DNA from: Actinacidiphila sp. DG2A-62
Lineage (GTDB): Bacteria > Actinomycetota > Actinomycetes > Streptomycetales > Streptomycetaceae
Length of the DNA stretch: 64,000 nucleotides
NCBI RefSeq assembly: GCF_035825295.1
Contig: NZ_JAYMGI010000002.1
Coordinates: forward strand, 6,005,501 to 6,069,500
Direction: 5' to 3'
The notes beneath the pieces were generated by a model, which was given only the letters and a program-made list of their open reading frames with translations, did not search any database and was not told the origin of the DNA. The translations under genes and the position numbers were made by a program. Shown piece after piece: positions 44,286-52,603 of the stretch (position 1 is the stretch's first letter; the number at the start of each line of letters is the position of its first letter).

Positions 44286-44315
44286 GGCCCGGGTTCCGCG
44301 CGACGGGCCCGGGCC
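44286..44315. terminator. Hairpin between permease and conservon 2
   Basis: GGCCCGGG (44286-44293) pairs with CCCGGGCC (44308-44315) across a 14-nt loop, between the convergent permease and cvnD genes. Confidence 0.4.
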
Positions 44316-44375
44316 CCGGGGTCGGCGTCCCGGAGGCCGTGCGCCGCGCGGCAGGACCGCGCGCGGTGCCGGATG

Positions 44376-44957
44376 TCAGCGCTCCGCGCGGGCCAGCGCC
44401 AGCTCCAGCACCACCAGCAGCGCGTCGCGGACCGAGCCGCGTTCGCGCGCGTCGAAGGCGATCACCGGCACGCCGTCGGTGACGTCCAGCGCCCAGCGGA
44501 TCTCCTCCAGGTCGTGCTCGATCCGCCCGTCGAAGGCGTTCACCGCCACCGCGAACGGGATCTGCCGGTGCTCGAAGTAGTCCACCGCGGCGTAGCAGTC
44601 GTCCAGCCGCCGGGTGTCCACGATCACCAGGCCGCCGAGCGCGCCCTGCACCAGGTCGTCCCACATGAAGCCGAACCGCTCCTGGCCGGGGGTGCCGAAC
44701 AGGTAGAGCTTCAGCGTCGGGTCGATGGTGATGCAGCCGAAGTCCATCGCAACCGTGGTGGTCGTCTTGCGCGGCGTGTGCGACAGGTCGTCCACGCCCG
44801 CCGCGACCGTGGTGATCGCGGCCTCGGTGGTCAGCGGCTCGATCTCCGAGATCGAGCCGACGGTCGTGGTCTTGCCCACGCCGAAGCCGCCCGCGATCAC
44901 CATCTTGACCGGCAGCGGGGGAGCGACACGCTCGGGCGTGCGGTCAGTTGTCGTCAC
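44376..44957 (-). CDS. cvnD: Conservon 2 CvnD: small ATP/GTP-binding protein
   Basis: GTPase-like protein of 193 residues. P-loop GGFGVGKTTTVGSI, switch segment TTTTVAMDFGCI, G3 motif LYLFGTPGQERFGFMWDDL and VAVNAFDG in place of NKxD. Here the residue after TPGQ is Glu as in Ras proteins, while in the first conservon it is Gln. The start overlaps the end of cvnC by 4 nt. Confidence 0.92.
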   Translation of the reverse strand: MTTTDRTPERVAPPLPVKMVIAGGFGVGKTTTVGSISEIEPLTTEAAITTVAAGVDDLSHTPRKTTTTVAMDFGCITIDPTLKLYLFGTPGQERFGFMWDDLVQGALGGLVIVDTRRLDDCYAAVDYFEHRQIPFAVAVNAFDGRIEHDLEEIRWALDVTDGVPVIAFDARERGSVRDALLVVLELALARAER

Positions 44958-45379
44958 GGTGTGTTCCCCCGGGAATCGGGGATGGTGCGCAGACCATCGA
45001 TAACCCTTCGCAGTACGGAGACGTCCTGGGCGGTGTCGGCACTGGGCACGTACACCGAGAGGTGACCGCCGGCCCGCAGGTCCTCGGCGAGCACCCGGAC
45101 CACGTTCAGATGCAGCCGCAGCCGCGCGGCGATCTCGGCGAGCGACTGCGGTCTGCGGGCGGCGGCCACGATGTCGTGCCGCTCGAAGACCAGCCCGGCC
45201 GGACCGGGCGGGCCGTCGAGCGCGGCGAGCCCCGTGGCGGTCGCGACCACCTGGGTCTCGACCGGCATCGGCGGGCCGGAGCCCGGCACGGTGTCGCCGG
45301 CGCCCGCGACCCGGCCGGCGGTGACCAGGAACGGCCGGACGGCGGAGGCCCGGCCGATCTGGTCTGCCCCCTCGCTCAC
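44954..45379 (-). CDS. cvnC: Conservon 2 CvnC: DUF742 protein
   Basis: Protein of 141 residues. The core is SAVRPFLVTAGRVAG, then QSLAEIAARLRLHLNVVRVLAEDLRAGGHLSVYV. The GTG start (45377-45379) overlaps the cvnB stop as GTGA. This gene is intact, unlike its counterpart in conservon 1, and helps to define that one's expected shape. Confidence 0.9.
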   Translation of the reverse strand: MSEGADQIGRASAVRPFLVTAGRVAGAGDTVPGSGPPMPVETQVVATATGLAALDGPPGPAGLVFERHDIVAAARRPQSLAEIAARLRLHLNVVRVLAEDLRAGGHLSVYVPSADTAQDVSVLRRVIDGLRTIPDSRGNTP

Positions 45380-45867
45380 CAGGTCGGCGAGGGGGCGCCG
45401 ACGCTGTTCTTCAGCTCCAGCACCAACTGCGGGCTCAGGGCCGCGCCCGCGCGGTTGGCGAACAGCGTCATCTCGTACGCGATGTTGCCCAGCTTGGCCT
45501 CCTTGGAGGCGACCACGCCGAGCACCGCGCCCGCGCCGATCGCGGAGACCAGCACGTGGCCCTCCTCCAGATCGATGATCACCTTGTTCAGGCCGCCCAG
45601 CCGGTAGTTGCCCGCCACACCGGCGGCCAGGCTGGTGATGCCCGAGACGATGGCCGCCAGCCGCTCGGAGTCGGCCGCGTCGCGCAGCTCCGACACGGCG
45701 ATCAGCAGACCGTCGGAGGAGACCGCGATGGCGTCCACGACCCCCGCGGTCTCGGTGGCGAAGCGGTTCAGCAGCCAGGTGAAGTCCGCTGCGGCGGCCC
45801 GCAGGTCCTCGCTCCCGGCCACCGCGTCGGCCGGCCCGGCCGGAGAACCACCTGTCGGCGTCGTCAC
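45376..45867 (-). CDS. cvnB: Conservon 2 CvnB: roadblock/LC7-domain protein
   Basis: Roadblock protein of 163 residues, normal length. Core: AAADFTWLLNRFATETAGVVDAIAVSSDGLLIAVS, IVSGITSLAAGVAGNYRLGGLNKVIIDLEEGHVLVSAIGAGAVLGVVA. It is expected to bind CvnD as a regulatory partner. The GTG start overlaps the cvnA stop by 4 nt. Confidence 0.92.
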   Translation of the reverse strand: MTTPTGGSPAGPADAVAGSEDLRAAAADFTWLLNRFATETAGVVDAIAVSSDGLLIAVSELRDAADSERLAAIVSGITSLAAGVAGNYRLGGLNKVIIDLEEGHVLVSAIGAGAVLGVVASKEAKLGNIAYEMTLFANRAGAALSPQLVLELKNSVGAPSPTW

Positions 45868-48800
45868 TGTTCCGCTCCTTCCTGAAGCGCGTTGTCGTGG
45901 TCGTGGTGCCGGGACCCGCCGGGGGCGGGCTCGCGGTAGGGGGGCGCGGCGGCCGCGTCAGCCGCGGCGTCGCGGTTGGCGCGGGCGATCGCCGCCTCGA
46001 ACTCGTCCAGCTCAGACCGTACTTCGTCGGCGTCGACGATCCGCGGGGTGGTCGGCGCGGCGGAGGCGCTGGTGCCGAACGTCGTCCGCAGCGTCGCCCC
46101 GCGCACCCGCCGCCGCAGCGGCCGCGGCCCCTCGCCGGCGCCCGCCGGCCGCGGCTCGGGGGACGCGGCCTGGGTCTGCTGGGTCTGCTGCTGGGCCTGC
46201 TGGTGGGTCTGCTGGTGGGGGTGCGCGTACGGCGTGGGCCGGGGCTGGGTCTGCGGTTGGGGCTGCGGTTGGGGCTGCGGCTGCGCGTACGGCGCGGGCG
46301 CGGCCTGGTCGTACGCGGTCCGCCGGTCGTACGACGCGGGCTGGTCGTACCGCGTGCCGCCGCCGTAGGGCGTGCTCCCGCCGGCGTCGTACGGCGCGGA
46401 GGAGTCGTACCGCGTGTCCCGGCCGTCGTCGTACCCGGCGCCCTGGTCGTACGGCGCGCCCTGGTCGTACGGCGCGCCTTGGTCGTACGACGGCGCGGAC
46501 CAGCCGGTTTGCGCGGGCGGCGGGTACTGGCCGTGGGGGTCGGGCCGGTCGTACGCGTCCTGCTCGGCGGACCGGGCGGACCCGTACGACCACGAGGGCT
46601 GCGGCGCGGGGGCGGTCGGCGTGTCGGTCGCCGGTTGCTGCCGCGGGTACGCCGAGTGCCGCGGGTACGTCGCCTGGTCCGAGTACGCGGCCTGGTCCGT
46701 ATACGGCGCGTACTCGGCGGCATGCGCGGGCTGGGACGGCGCCGCGTACGGCGTCTGCTGCGTCTGCTGCGGGTGGTGCTGCGGCTCGTCCGCGGACCGC
46801 GCGGCCCAGGACGGCTCGGGCCGGTTCGGGCGCACCGGCTCCGGGGGCGGCACGGGCCGCTGCTGCCGCACGGGCTGCGGGGGCTGCGCGGGCCGGGACG
46901 GCGGTGCGGGCTGCCGGACCGGTTGCTCGACGGGTGGGGCCGGCTGCTCGGAGGGCTGCGGCGCGGTGCGGGTGCGGCGGGGGAGCGGGGCGGGCGCGCC
47001 GGCCGCCGGGGGCAGCGCGCGGCGCTCCGGCCTGCTGGGCGCGGGGCCCGACGGCTCGCTCGGGAAGGTCGGCGGCGTGACCGGCGCGGAGGCGTCGGCG
47101 AACGGGCTCATGAGCAGCAGCAGCGTCGGCGGGATCACCACGCGGCTGGTCACGCCGCCGCCCGGGGTGCGCAGCAGCGTCACCTGGATGCCCCAGCGCC
47201 GGGCCAGGCTGCCCACCACGAACAGGCCGAGCACCTTCGTCGGCACCAGGTCGAGCCGCTCGCGCCGCACCAGCCGCGCGTTCTCCTCGGCCAGCCGGTC
47301 GGCGCTCATGCCCAGGCCGTGGTCGGCGATCGAGATCAGCGCGCCGTCCGCGCCCTCGCGCACCGACACCTCGACGGCGCTGTGCGCGGGTGAGAACGCC
47401 ACAGCGTTCTCCAGCAGTTCGGCGAGCATCAGGGTCAGGTCGGCGACGATGTCGGGGGCGAGCGTCACGTCCGCCTCGGCGCTCAGCGTGACCCGCTGGT
47501 AGCCCTCGATCTGGCCGAGCGCGGCGCGCACCACGTTGGTCAGCGCGGTCGGCTCGGCGTCCAGGCCCGCCTCGCGGATGCCGGCCAGCAGCATCAGGCT
47601 GTCGGCGTTGCGCTGCAGCCGGACCGCGAGGTGGTCGATCCGGTACAGCCGGTCCAGCAGCTCCGGGTCGGTCTCGCTGCGCTCCACCGCGTCGATCAGG
47701 GCGAGCTGGCGGGCGGTGAGGTTGCTGACCCGGCGTCCCACGTTGCCGAACATCTCGGCCACGTTGCGCCGGCTGAGCACCTGCCGCTCCAGCAGCGCCG
47801 CGGCGCTGCCCTGCACCCGGTTGAACGCGTCGGCCAGGTCGCCGATCTCGTCGCGCGCGGTCACCGGCACCTCGCGCAGCCGCGGCGGGCCGTTGTCCGG
47901 CGCGTCGTCGTCGGCGACCCGCGCCAGTTCCCGGCCCGCGACCTCGGCCACCTCGGTCGCCGCCCCGGTCAGCGCCTGCACCGGGCGGATCACCGAGCGG
48001 CGCACCGCCACCGAGAAGCCCAGCCACAGCGCGAACGCCAGCACGGTGCCGCCCAGCAGCCAGGCCGCCCGCCACCACGCGGCGTCCGAGGCGCGCTGCG
48101 CGCGGGAGGCGATCTGGCCGATCAGGTCGCCGGTGATGGCCAGCCGGTTCTGCGCCTGCCGCTGGTAGCCGGGGTAGGCGTCCAGCGCCCTCACCAGCGC
48201 GGACCTGACCTTGGCCGGGTCGCTGGTCTCCAGCGAACTGGGGTCGATCTGCAGGCCGGCGTACTGCATGTTGATCGCGTTCCAGGCCGCGCCGCGCTCG
48301 ACGCCGTTGAGCTGGGTGCGCTGCGCGTCGGAGGCGACCCGGCCGAACCGGCCGGCCTGGGCGGTGTAGAGCTGCTGGTAGCCGACCGCGTTGTTGAACT
48401 CGATCAGCGCGTTGGCGTCGGCGGTCTGCGCGGAGAACACGCTGGTCTCGAAGGCGCTGTGGGCCGCGTCCGCGCGCAGCAGCGAGTCCAGCAGGGCGCC
48501 GGTCCTGGTCGAGGAGAGCGAGTCGCCGTTGTCCAGTCCGAGCCCGTCGATCAACCCGTCGACCAGCCCGATGTAGGTGGGGTCGATGTTGTCGGCCGGC
48601 AGGTAGCTCTGCTCGATGGTGTCGCGCAGGCTGGTCAGGCCGTTGATCTCGCGCAGGATCTGCGCCTCGGCGGCCGGCAGCCGTGAGCCGAACGTCCTGC
48701 GCACCTGCGTCACCTGGGCGTCCACCGCGGACTGCGCCGCGCGGAAGTCGGCCAGTGACGGCCGCTTGGCGGCCGATCCCGCGGTGGTCGACTCGTAGCG

Positions 48801-49127
48801 CACCGACACCAGCAGGGCCTGCTGGTGCTCGGTCTCGACCCGGTCCACCAGCTGGGCGACCTCGCGGCTGTCGCGGACCAGGGAGGCCGCGTCCGCCGCG
48901 TCCCGGGCCTGGTCGACCAGCCCCGAGATCACATAGGCGAGCAGCAGGCCCACCACCACGAGGGGCACCCCGACCAGGATGTTGAGCTTGCGGCGGAAGG
49001 GCCAGCGGTCGGCGAAGGCACCCCGCGGCCCCTCGTCGGGAGCGCTCTGCGTGGGCTCCCGGTCACCGTCCGCTGTGGGTGACACGCGTTCGGGGCGTGC
49101 GGGCGCGTCCACCTCGTGCACGGACAC
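45864..49127 (-). CDS. cvnA: Conservon 2 CvnA: nitrate/nitrite-sensor-type histidine kinase with long repetitive tail
   Basis: Membrane protein of 1087 residues. The first membrane helix (LNILVGVPLVVVGLLLAYVISGLV) and the second (AAWLLGGTVLAFALWLGFSVAV) flank a helical NIT-type sensor of about 300 residues. HAMP, a kinase-like helical part and an ATPase domain with LAELLENAVAFSPAHSAVEVS and DHGLGMS follow. The last 400 residues are low-complexity, rich in Pro, Gln, Tyr and Asp, with tandem YDQGAP units, a (PQ)n run and Gln-rich stretches. The GTG 49125-49127 after GAGGAG is preferred to the longer frame to 49172. Confidence 0.92.
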   Translation of the reverse strand: MSVHEVDAPARPERVSPTADGDREPTQSAPDEGPRGAFADRWPFRRKLNILVGVPLVVVGLLLAYVISGLVDQARDAADAASLVRDSREVAQLVDRVETEHQQALLVSVRYESTTAGSAAKRPSLADFRAAQSAVDAQVTQVRRTFGSRLPAAEAQILREINGLTSLRDTIEQSYLPADNIDPTYIGLVDGLIDGLGLDNGDSLSSTRTGALLDSLLRADAAHSAFETSVFSAQTADANALIEFNNAVGYQQLYTAQAGRFGRVASDAQRTQLNGVERGAAWNAINMQYAGLQIDPSSLETSDPAKVRSALVRALDAYPGYQRQAQNRLAITGDLIGQIASRAQRASDAAWWRAAWLLGGTVLAFALWLGFSVAVRRSVIRPVQALTGAATEVAEVAGRELARVADDDAPDNGPPRLREVPVTARDEIGDLADAFNRVQGSAAALLERQVLSRRNVAEMFGNVGRRVSNLTARQLALIDAVERSETDPELLDRLYRIDHLAVRLQRNADSLMLLAGIREAGLDAEPTALTNVVRAALGQIEGYQRVTLSAEADVTLAPDIVADLTLMLAELLENAVAFSPAHSAVEVSVREGADGALISIADHGLGMSADRLAEENARLVRRERLDLVPTKVLGLFVVGSLARRWGIQVTLLRTPGGGVTSRVVIPPTLLLLMSPFADASAPVTPPTFPSEPSGPAPSRPERRALPPAAGAPAPLPRRTRTAPQPSEQPAPPVEQPVRQPAPPSRPAQPPQPVRQQRPVPPPEPVRPNRPEPSWAARSADEPQHHPQQTQQTPYAAPSQPAHAAEYAPYTDQAAYSDQATYPRHSAYPRQQPATDTPTAPAPQPSWSYGSARSAEQDAYDRPDPHGQYPPPAQTGWSAPSYDQGAPYDQGAPYDQGAGYDDGRDTRYDSSAPYDAGGSTPYGGGTRYDQPASYDRRTAYDQAAPAPYAQPQPQPQPQPQTQPRPTPYAHPHQQTHQQAQQQTQQTQAASPEPRPAGAGEGPRPLRRRVRGATLRTTFGTSASAAPTTPRIVDADEVRSELDEFEAAIARANRDAAADAAAAPPYREPAPGGSRHHDHDNALQEGAEQ

Positions 49128-49488
49128 CAGGACTCCTCGTGATCTCGTCACACACAAGCCGTGACCGGACACCCCCCGTTGTCGACCGATCCCGTCATCG
49201 ACCGATTAGGTCGGCAACTGCCCGGAGAGTACCGCCTTTTGTGCTCTACGAGCTGATCACATCATCAAGAAACTGTTACGGCAATGCGGCTTGTGACCGA
49301 CCGCACTTGACTGATCCCAAACCTGGTGGATTGGATCGACGCCGAAGAACACATCTTCGACACAGTCACGAGAGCCCCCACCCCCGCACGCGTTCTTCCG
49401 GGGCGCCCTCGGGGGCCTTCGAGCAGCGTCGCTCGTCGCCAGATCACTGTCCGGCCCCATCCGACCCCTCAGCCCGGAAGCGGAAATC
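49128..49488. promoter_or_regulatory. 361-bp divergent region between conservon 2 and binding-protein gene
   Basis: No gene is seen. TCGACCGAT is repeated at 49182-49190 and 49198-49206, and the second copy runs into the dyad CCGATTAGGTCGG. A TTGACT at 49307-49312 could be a -35 for the binding-protein gene, but the -10 is poor. The region should hold promoters for both directions. Confidence 0.45.
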
Positions 49489-50460
49489 GTGAGATCACGA
49501 CAGAAGAGCACCTGGTCACAGCCGCGGAACCGCCGATTCGCCGTGGTGGCGGTCGTCGCCGCCACCGCCGCTCCGCTGCTCGCCGGCTGCGGCGGCTCCG
49601 ACAAGAAGGACCCGCTGTCCGACAGCGGGTCCGGCAGCAAGCCGAGCGGCGACACGGTCGTGGTCGGCTCGAACAACTTCGCCGAGAGCACGCTGATCGC
49701 CGACATCTACGGCGAGGCGCTCAAGGCCAAGGGCATCAAGGTCAGCTACAAGCCGAACATCGGCACCCGCGAGACCTCGTACGGCCTGCTCAAGAACGGT
49801 TCGATCACGGTGCTGCCGGAGTACAACGGCGCGCTGCTGGCCTACCTGGACCCCAAGGCCGTGCCCAACTCGGCCGCCGCCACCGACGCGGCGGTCACCG
49901 CGAAGCTCGACCCGAAGCTGACGCTGCTCAAGGACGCCCCGGCGGAGGACAAGGACTCCCTGACGGTCAACGCGGCGACCGCCGCGAAGTACCACCTGAC
50001 CGCGGACTCCACCATCGCCGACCTGGCCAAGCACGGCTCCGAGATCGCCATCGGCGGCTCGCCGGAGTTCCAGACCCGGCAGCAGGGCCTGGTCGGCCTG
50101 AAGTCCGAGTACGGCCTGACGCCCAAGTCCTTCAAGGCGCTCGACGCCGGCGGCACCCTCACCGAGGCCGCGCTGAAGAACAACAACGTGCAGGCCGCGG
50201 ACATCTTCACCACCGACGTGACCATCGCGCAGGAGAAGTTCGTGGTCCTGAAGGACCCGAAGAACCTCTTCGGCTTCGAGAACGTCGTGCCGCTGGTCTA
50301 CAAGTCCGGCCTGTCGCAGCCCGGCGTCGACGCCCTCAACGCGGTGTCCGCCAAGCTCACCACCGAGGCGCTGCTCGACCTCGACGCCGAGGTGCAGAGC
50401 GACAAGAAGGACCCGCTGGACGTCGCCACCACCTGGCTGAAGTCCGTCGGCCTGGTCTGA
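49489..50460 (+). CDS. Glycine betaine/quaternary-amine-type substrate-binding lipoprotein
   Basis: Lipoprotein of 323 residues anchored outside the membrane. The signal peptide ends in the lipobox LLAGC. The mature part has DTVVVGSNNFAESTLIADIYGEALKAKG, NIGTRETSYGLLKNGSITVLPEYNGALLAYL and ALDAGGTLTEAALKNNNVQAADIFTTD, all typical of the OpuAC/OsmF-type fold. The GTG 49489 has GGAAG upstream. Together with the ATPase and permeases at 41656-44272 it would complete one importer, though 5.2 kb away. A lyase gene starts 29 bases after its stop. Confidence 0.9.
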   Translation: MRSRQKSTWSQPRNRRFAVVAVVAATAAPLLAGCGGSDKKDPLSDSGSGSKPSGDTVVVGSNNFAESTLIADIYGEALKAKGIKVSYKPNIGTRETSYGLLKNGSITVLPEYNGALLAYLDPKAVPNSAAATDAAVTAKLDPKLTLLKDAPAEDKDSLTVNAATAAKYHLTADSTIADLAKHGSEIAIGGSPEFQTRQQGLVGLKSEYGLTPKSFKALDAGGTLTEAALKNNNVQAADIFTTDVTIAQEKFVVLKDPKNLFGFENVVPLVYKSGLSQPGVDALNAVSAKLTTEALLDLDAEVQSDKKDPLDVATTWLKSVGLV

Positions 50461-50489
50461 GCCGCGCAGCGCGGGCCCGGGGAGCACAG

Positions 50490-52130
50490 GTGGGGTCGTA
50501 CGTCGTCCTCGACGGGACCGGACTCGACGCCGAGTCCGTCGCCGCGATCGCCGATCGCGAGGCCGAACCCACCGTGCTCCCCGAGGCGTTCGCGCGGGCC
50601 GAGCGCTCCTGGCACACCGCCCGCAGGGTCGCCGAGGCCGGCCGCCTCTACGGCCGGCACACCGGCGTCGGCGCCAACCGCGGGGTGCCGGTCGACCCCG
50701 CCGACCAGGCCGGGCAGGACCTGCGGCTGCTGCGCAGCCACGCCGGCGGCATCGGCGCGCCGTTGCCGGCCCGGCAGATCCGGGCGATGCTCGCGGTGCG
50801 CGCCAACCAGGTGCTGGCCGGCGGCTCCGGCATCCAGCCGGCCGTGGTCACCGCGCTGGTCGAGGCGCTGCGCCTCGGCGTCCACCCCGCGGTGCGCGAG
50901 TACGGCGCGGTGGGCACCGGCGATCTGACCGCGCTGGCGTGCACGGGGCTGGCGCTGATCGGCGAGGAGCCGTGGGTGCGCGGCGAGGGGGCGGGGCCGG
51001 TCGCGGGAGAGGAGCCGCACGCGGGGGCGGCTTCCGCGGCGGGGGCTTCCGCGGCCGGGGCGGCTTCGGCGCCGGAAGCGGCTTCGGCGGCCGGGGCGGC
51101 GGCTTCCGTGCCGGGGGCGTCCTTCGCGGGGGCGGCCTCGGCGCAGGGGGAGGCGGAGCCGGCGCGGATCGTGCTCGGGCAGGGCGACGCGCTGTCCCTG
51201 ATGAGCAGCAACGCCCTCACCCTCGGCCAGGCCGCGCTGGCCTGCCACGACCTCGGCGTGCTGCTCCAGGCCACGCACGCCGTCGCCGCGCTGTCGCTGG
51301 CCGCGGTGGGCGGGTCGCCCGAGGCGTACGCCGCGCCCGTGCACGAACTGCGTCCGTATCCCGGCGCGCGGCGGGCCGCCGCCGAGGTGCGCCGGCTGCT
51401 CGCCCTGCCGGACATCCCCACCACCACCGGGCGCCGCATCCAGGACCCGTACGGCTTCCGCGCCTTCCCCCAGGTGCACGGGCAGGCCACCGAGGCCGCC
51501 GCGGCGCTCGCCCGCATCCTGGCCGTGGAGGTCAACTGCGCCTCGGAGAACCCGCTGATCAGCGAGGACGGCGGCGCGGACGGCGGCCCGGCCGCCTACC
51601 ACCACGGCGGCTTCTTCGCCGCGCCGCTGGGCCTCGCCCTCGACCAGCTCTCGCTGACCGTGCTGCAGACCGCGCAGCTGTCGGTGGCCCGGCTGACCCA
51701 CCTGAGCGAGCCGGAGATGACCGGCCTGCGCGCCTTCCTCGCCACCGGTCCCGCGACCAGCTCCGGGATCATGGTGCTGGAGTACAGCGCGAGTTCGGCG
51801 CTCGCCGAGATCCGCGCGTCGGCCGCGGCCCCCGCGTCCGCCGGCCACGCGGTGCTCTCCCGCGGCACCGAGGAGGCCGCGAGCTTCGCCTCCCAGGCGG
51901 CCCGTCAGGCGCTGCGCACCGTCGACGCCTACCGGCAACTGCTCGCCTGCGAACTCGTCGCGGCCGTACGGGCGTTGCGGATGCGCACCGAACCGCTGCC
52001 GGAGGCCCCGGTGTTCGCGGTGCTGGGCGCCGGGATGAGCGCGGCGCTGCCGCTGTCCACCGAGGACCGCTCGCTCAGCGGCGACGTGCACGCGGCGGCC
52101 GGACTGCTGCGGACGCTCGCGGAGTTGTGA
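50490..52130 (+). CDS. Histidine/aromatic ammonia-lyase family protein with altered MIO triad
   Basis: HAL/PAL-family lyase of 546 residues. Conserved parts are YGRHTGVGANRGV (Tyr-Gly-X-N-Thr-Gly region), LRSHAGGIGAPL, LGQGDALSLMSSNALTLG and VNCASENPLI. The MIO cofactor normally forms from Ala-Ser-Gly in G(A)SGDLAPLA; here, near 50910-50930, the sequence is VGTGDLTALA, so Ser is Thr and Ala is Gly. An Ala-rich insert of about 60 residues (around residues 165-225) sits in a surface place. The GTG 50490 follows GGGGAG. It starts 29 bases after the quaternary-amine binding protein and is probably in its operon, so a betaine-type substrate is possible. Confidence 0.8.
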   Translation: MGSYVVLDGTGLDAESVAAIADREAEPTVLPEAFARAERSWHTARRVAEAGRLYGRHTGVGANRGVPVDPADQAGQDLRLLRSHAGGIGAPLPARQIRAMLAVRANQVLAGGSGIQPAVVTALVEALRLGVHPAVREYGAVGTGDLTALACTGLALIGEEPWVRGEGAGPVAGEEPHAGAASAAGASAAGAASAPEAASAAGAAASVPGASFAGAASAQGEAEPARIVLGQGDALSLMSSNALTLGQAALACHDLGVLLQATHAVAALSLAAVGGSPEAYAAPVHELRPYPGARRAAAEVRRLLALPDIPTTTGRRIQDPYGFRAFPQVHGQATEAAAALARILAVEVNCASENPLISEDGGADGGPAAYHHGGFFAAPLGLALDQLSLTVLQTAQLSVARLTHLSEPEMTGLRAFLATGPATSSGIMVLEYSASSALAEIRASAAAPASAGHAVLSRGTEEAASFASQAARQALRTVDAYRQLLACELVAAVRALRMRTEPLPEAPVFAVLGAGMSAALPLSTEDRSLSGDVHAAAGLLRTLAEL

Positions 52131-52519
52131 GGCTCGGCGCGGCTCCCGCTCGTCGGCGGGGGCGGGCGGCGGGCGCGCCCCGGCGCCGAACCGCGTCACC
52201 CGCCCCCGACCACCCGCCGTGGCCTGCGGTCATACCGTCCCGCAACCGCATGTCAGCCGCCGTGCCGAGACTTGAGGTGTCGGTGCCGGTCAGGACCGGC
52301 GGCCACGGCGCGAGGAGCGGCGGGCCGCTGCCGTCCCACCCGGCCGCCGCGAGGGGTTCCGGCCGCCGTGCGCGGAGCCCGTGCGCCGCCAGGTCCGGTT
52401 CCGCGACCGTGTCCCGGCCCCGCGAACGCCCGGCGCGGGCGGACCCCTGGATCCGCGCCGGGCTCGCGCGCATCCGCCCGCGGCCCGCCGGCGGGGCGGC
52501 AGGACGGTCCCGGCTCCTC

Positions 52520-52603
52520 GTCACGCCGAAGCCGTCACGCCGAAGCCGTCACGCCGGCGTCGTATCACCGACCCCGTATCACCGACCCCGTCACGCCGAT
52601 CCC
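52520..52603. repeat. Six tandem 14-bp units at the 3' end of the AfsR-type gene
   Basis: Six consecutive units of exactly 14 bases, such as GTCACGCCGAAGCC (52520-52533, 52534-52547), GTATCACCGACCCC (52562-52575, 52576-52589) and GTCACGCCGATCCC (52590-52603). The last unit covers the stop codon of the regulator. They lie in the 460-bp gap 52131-52590 between two convergent genes, where I see nothing else. Confidence 0.75.

Noticed and set aside
52131..52590. Open frames across the gap between the lyase and AfsR-type genes
   Set aside because: Arg/Pro-rich translations with no motif; they arise from GC bias and the 14-bp repeats.
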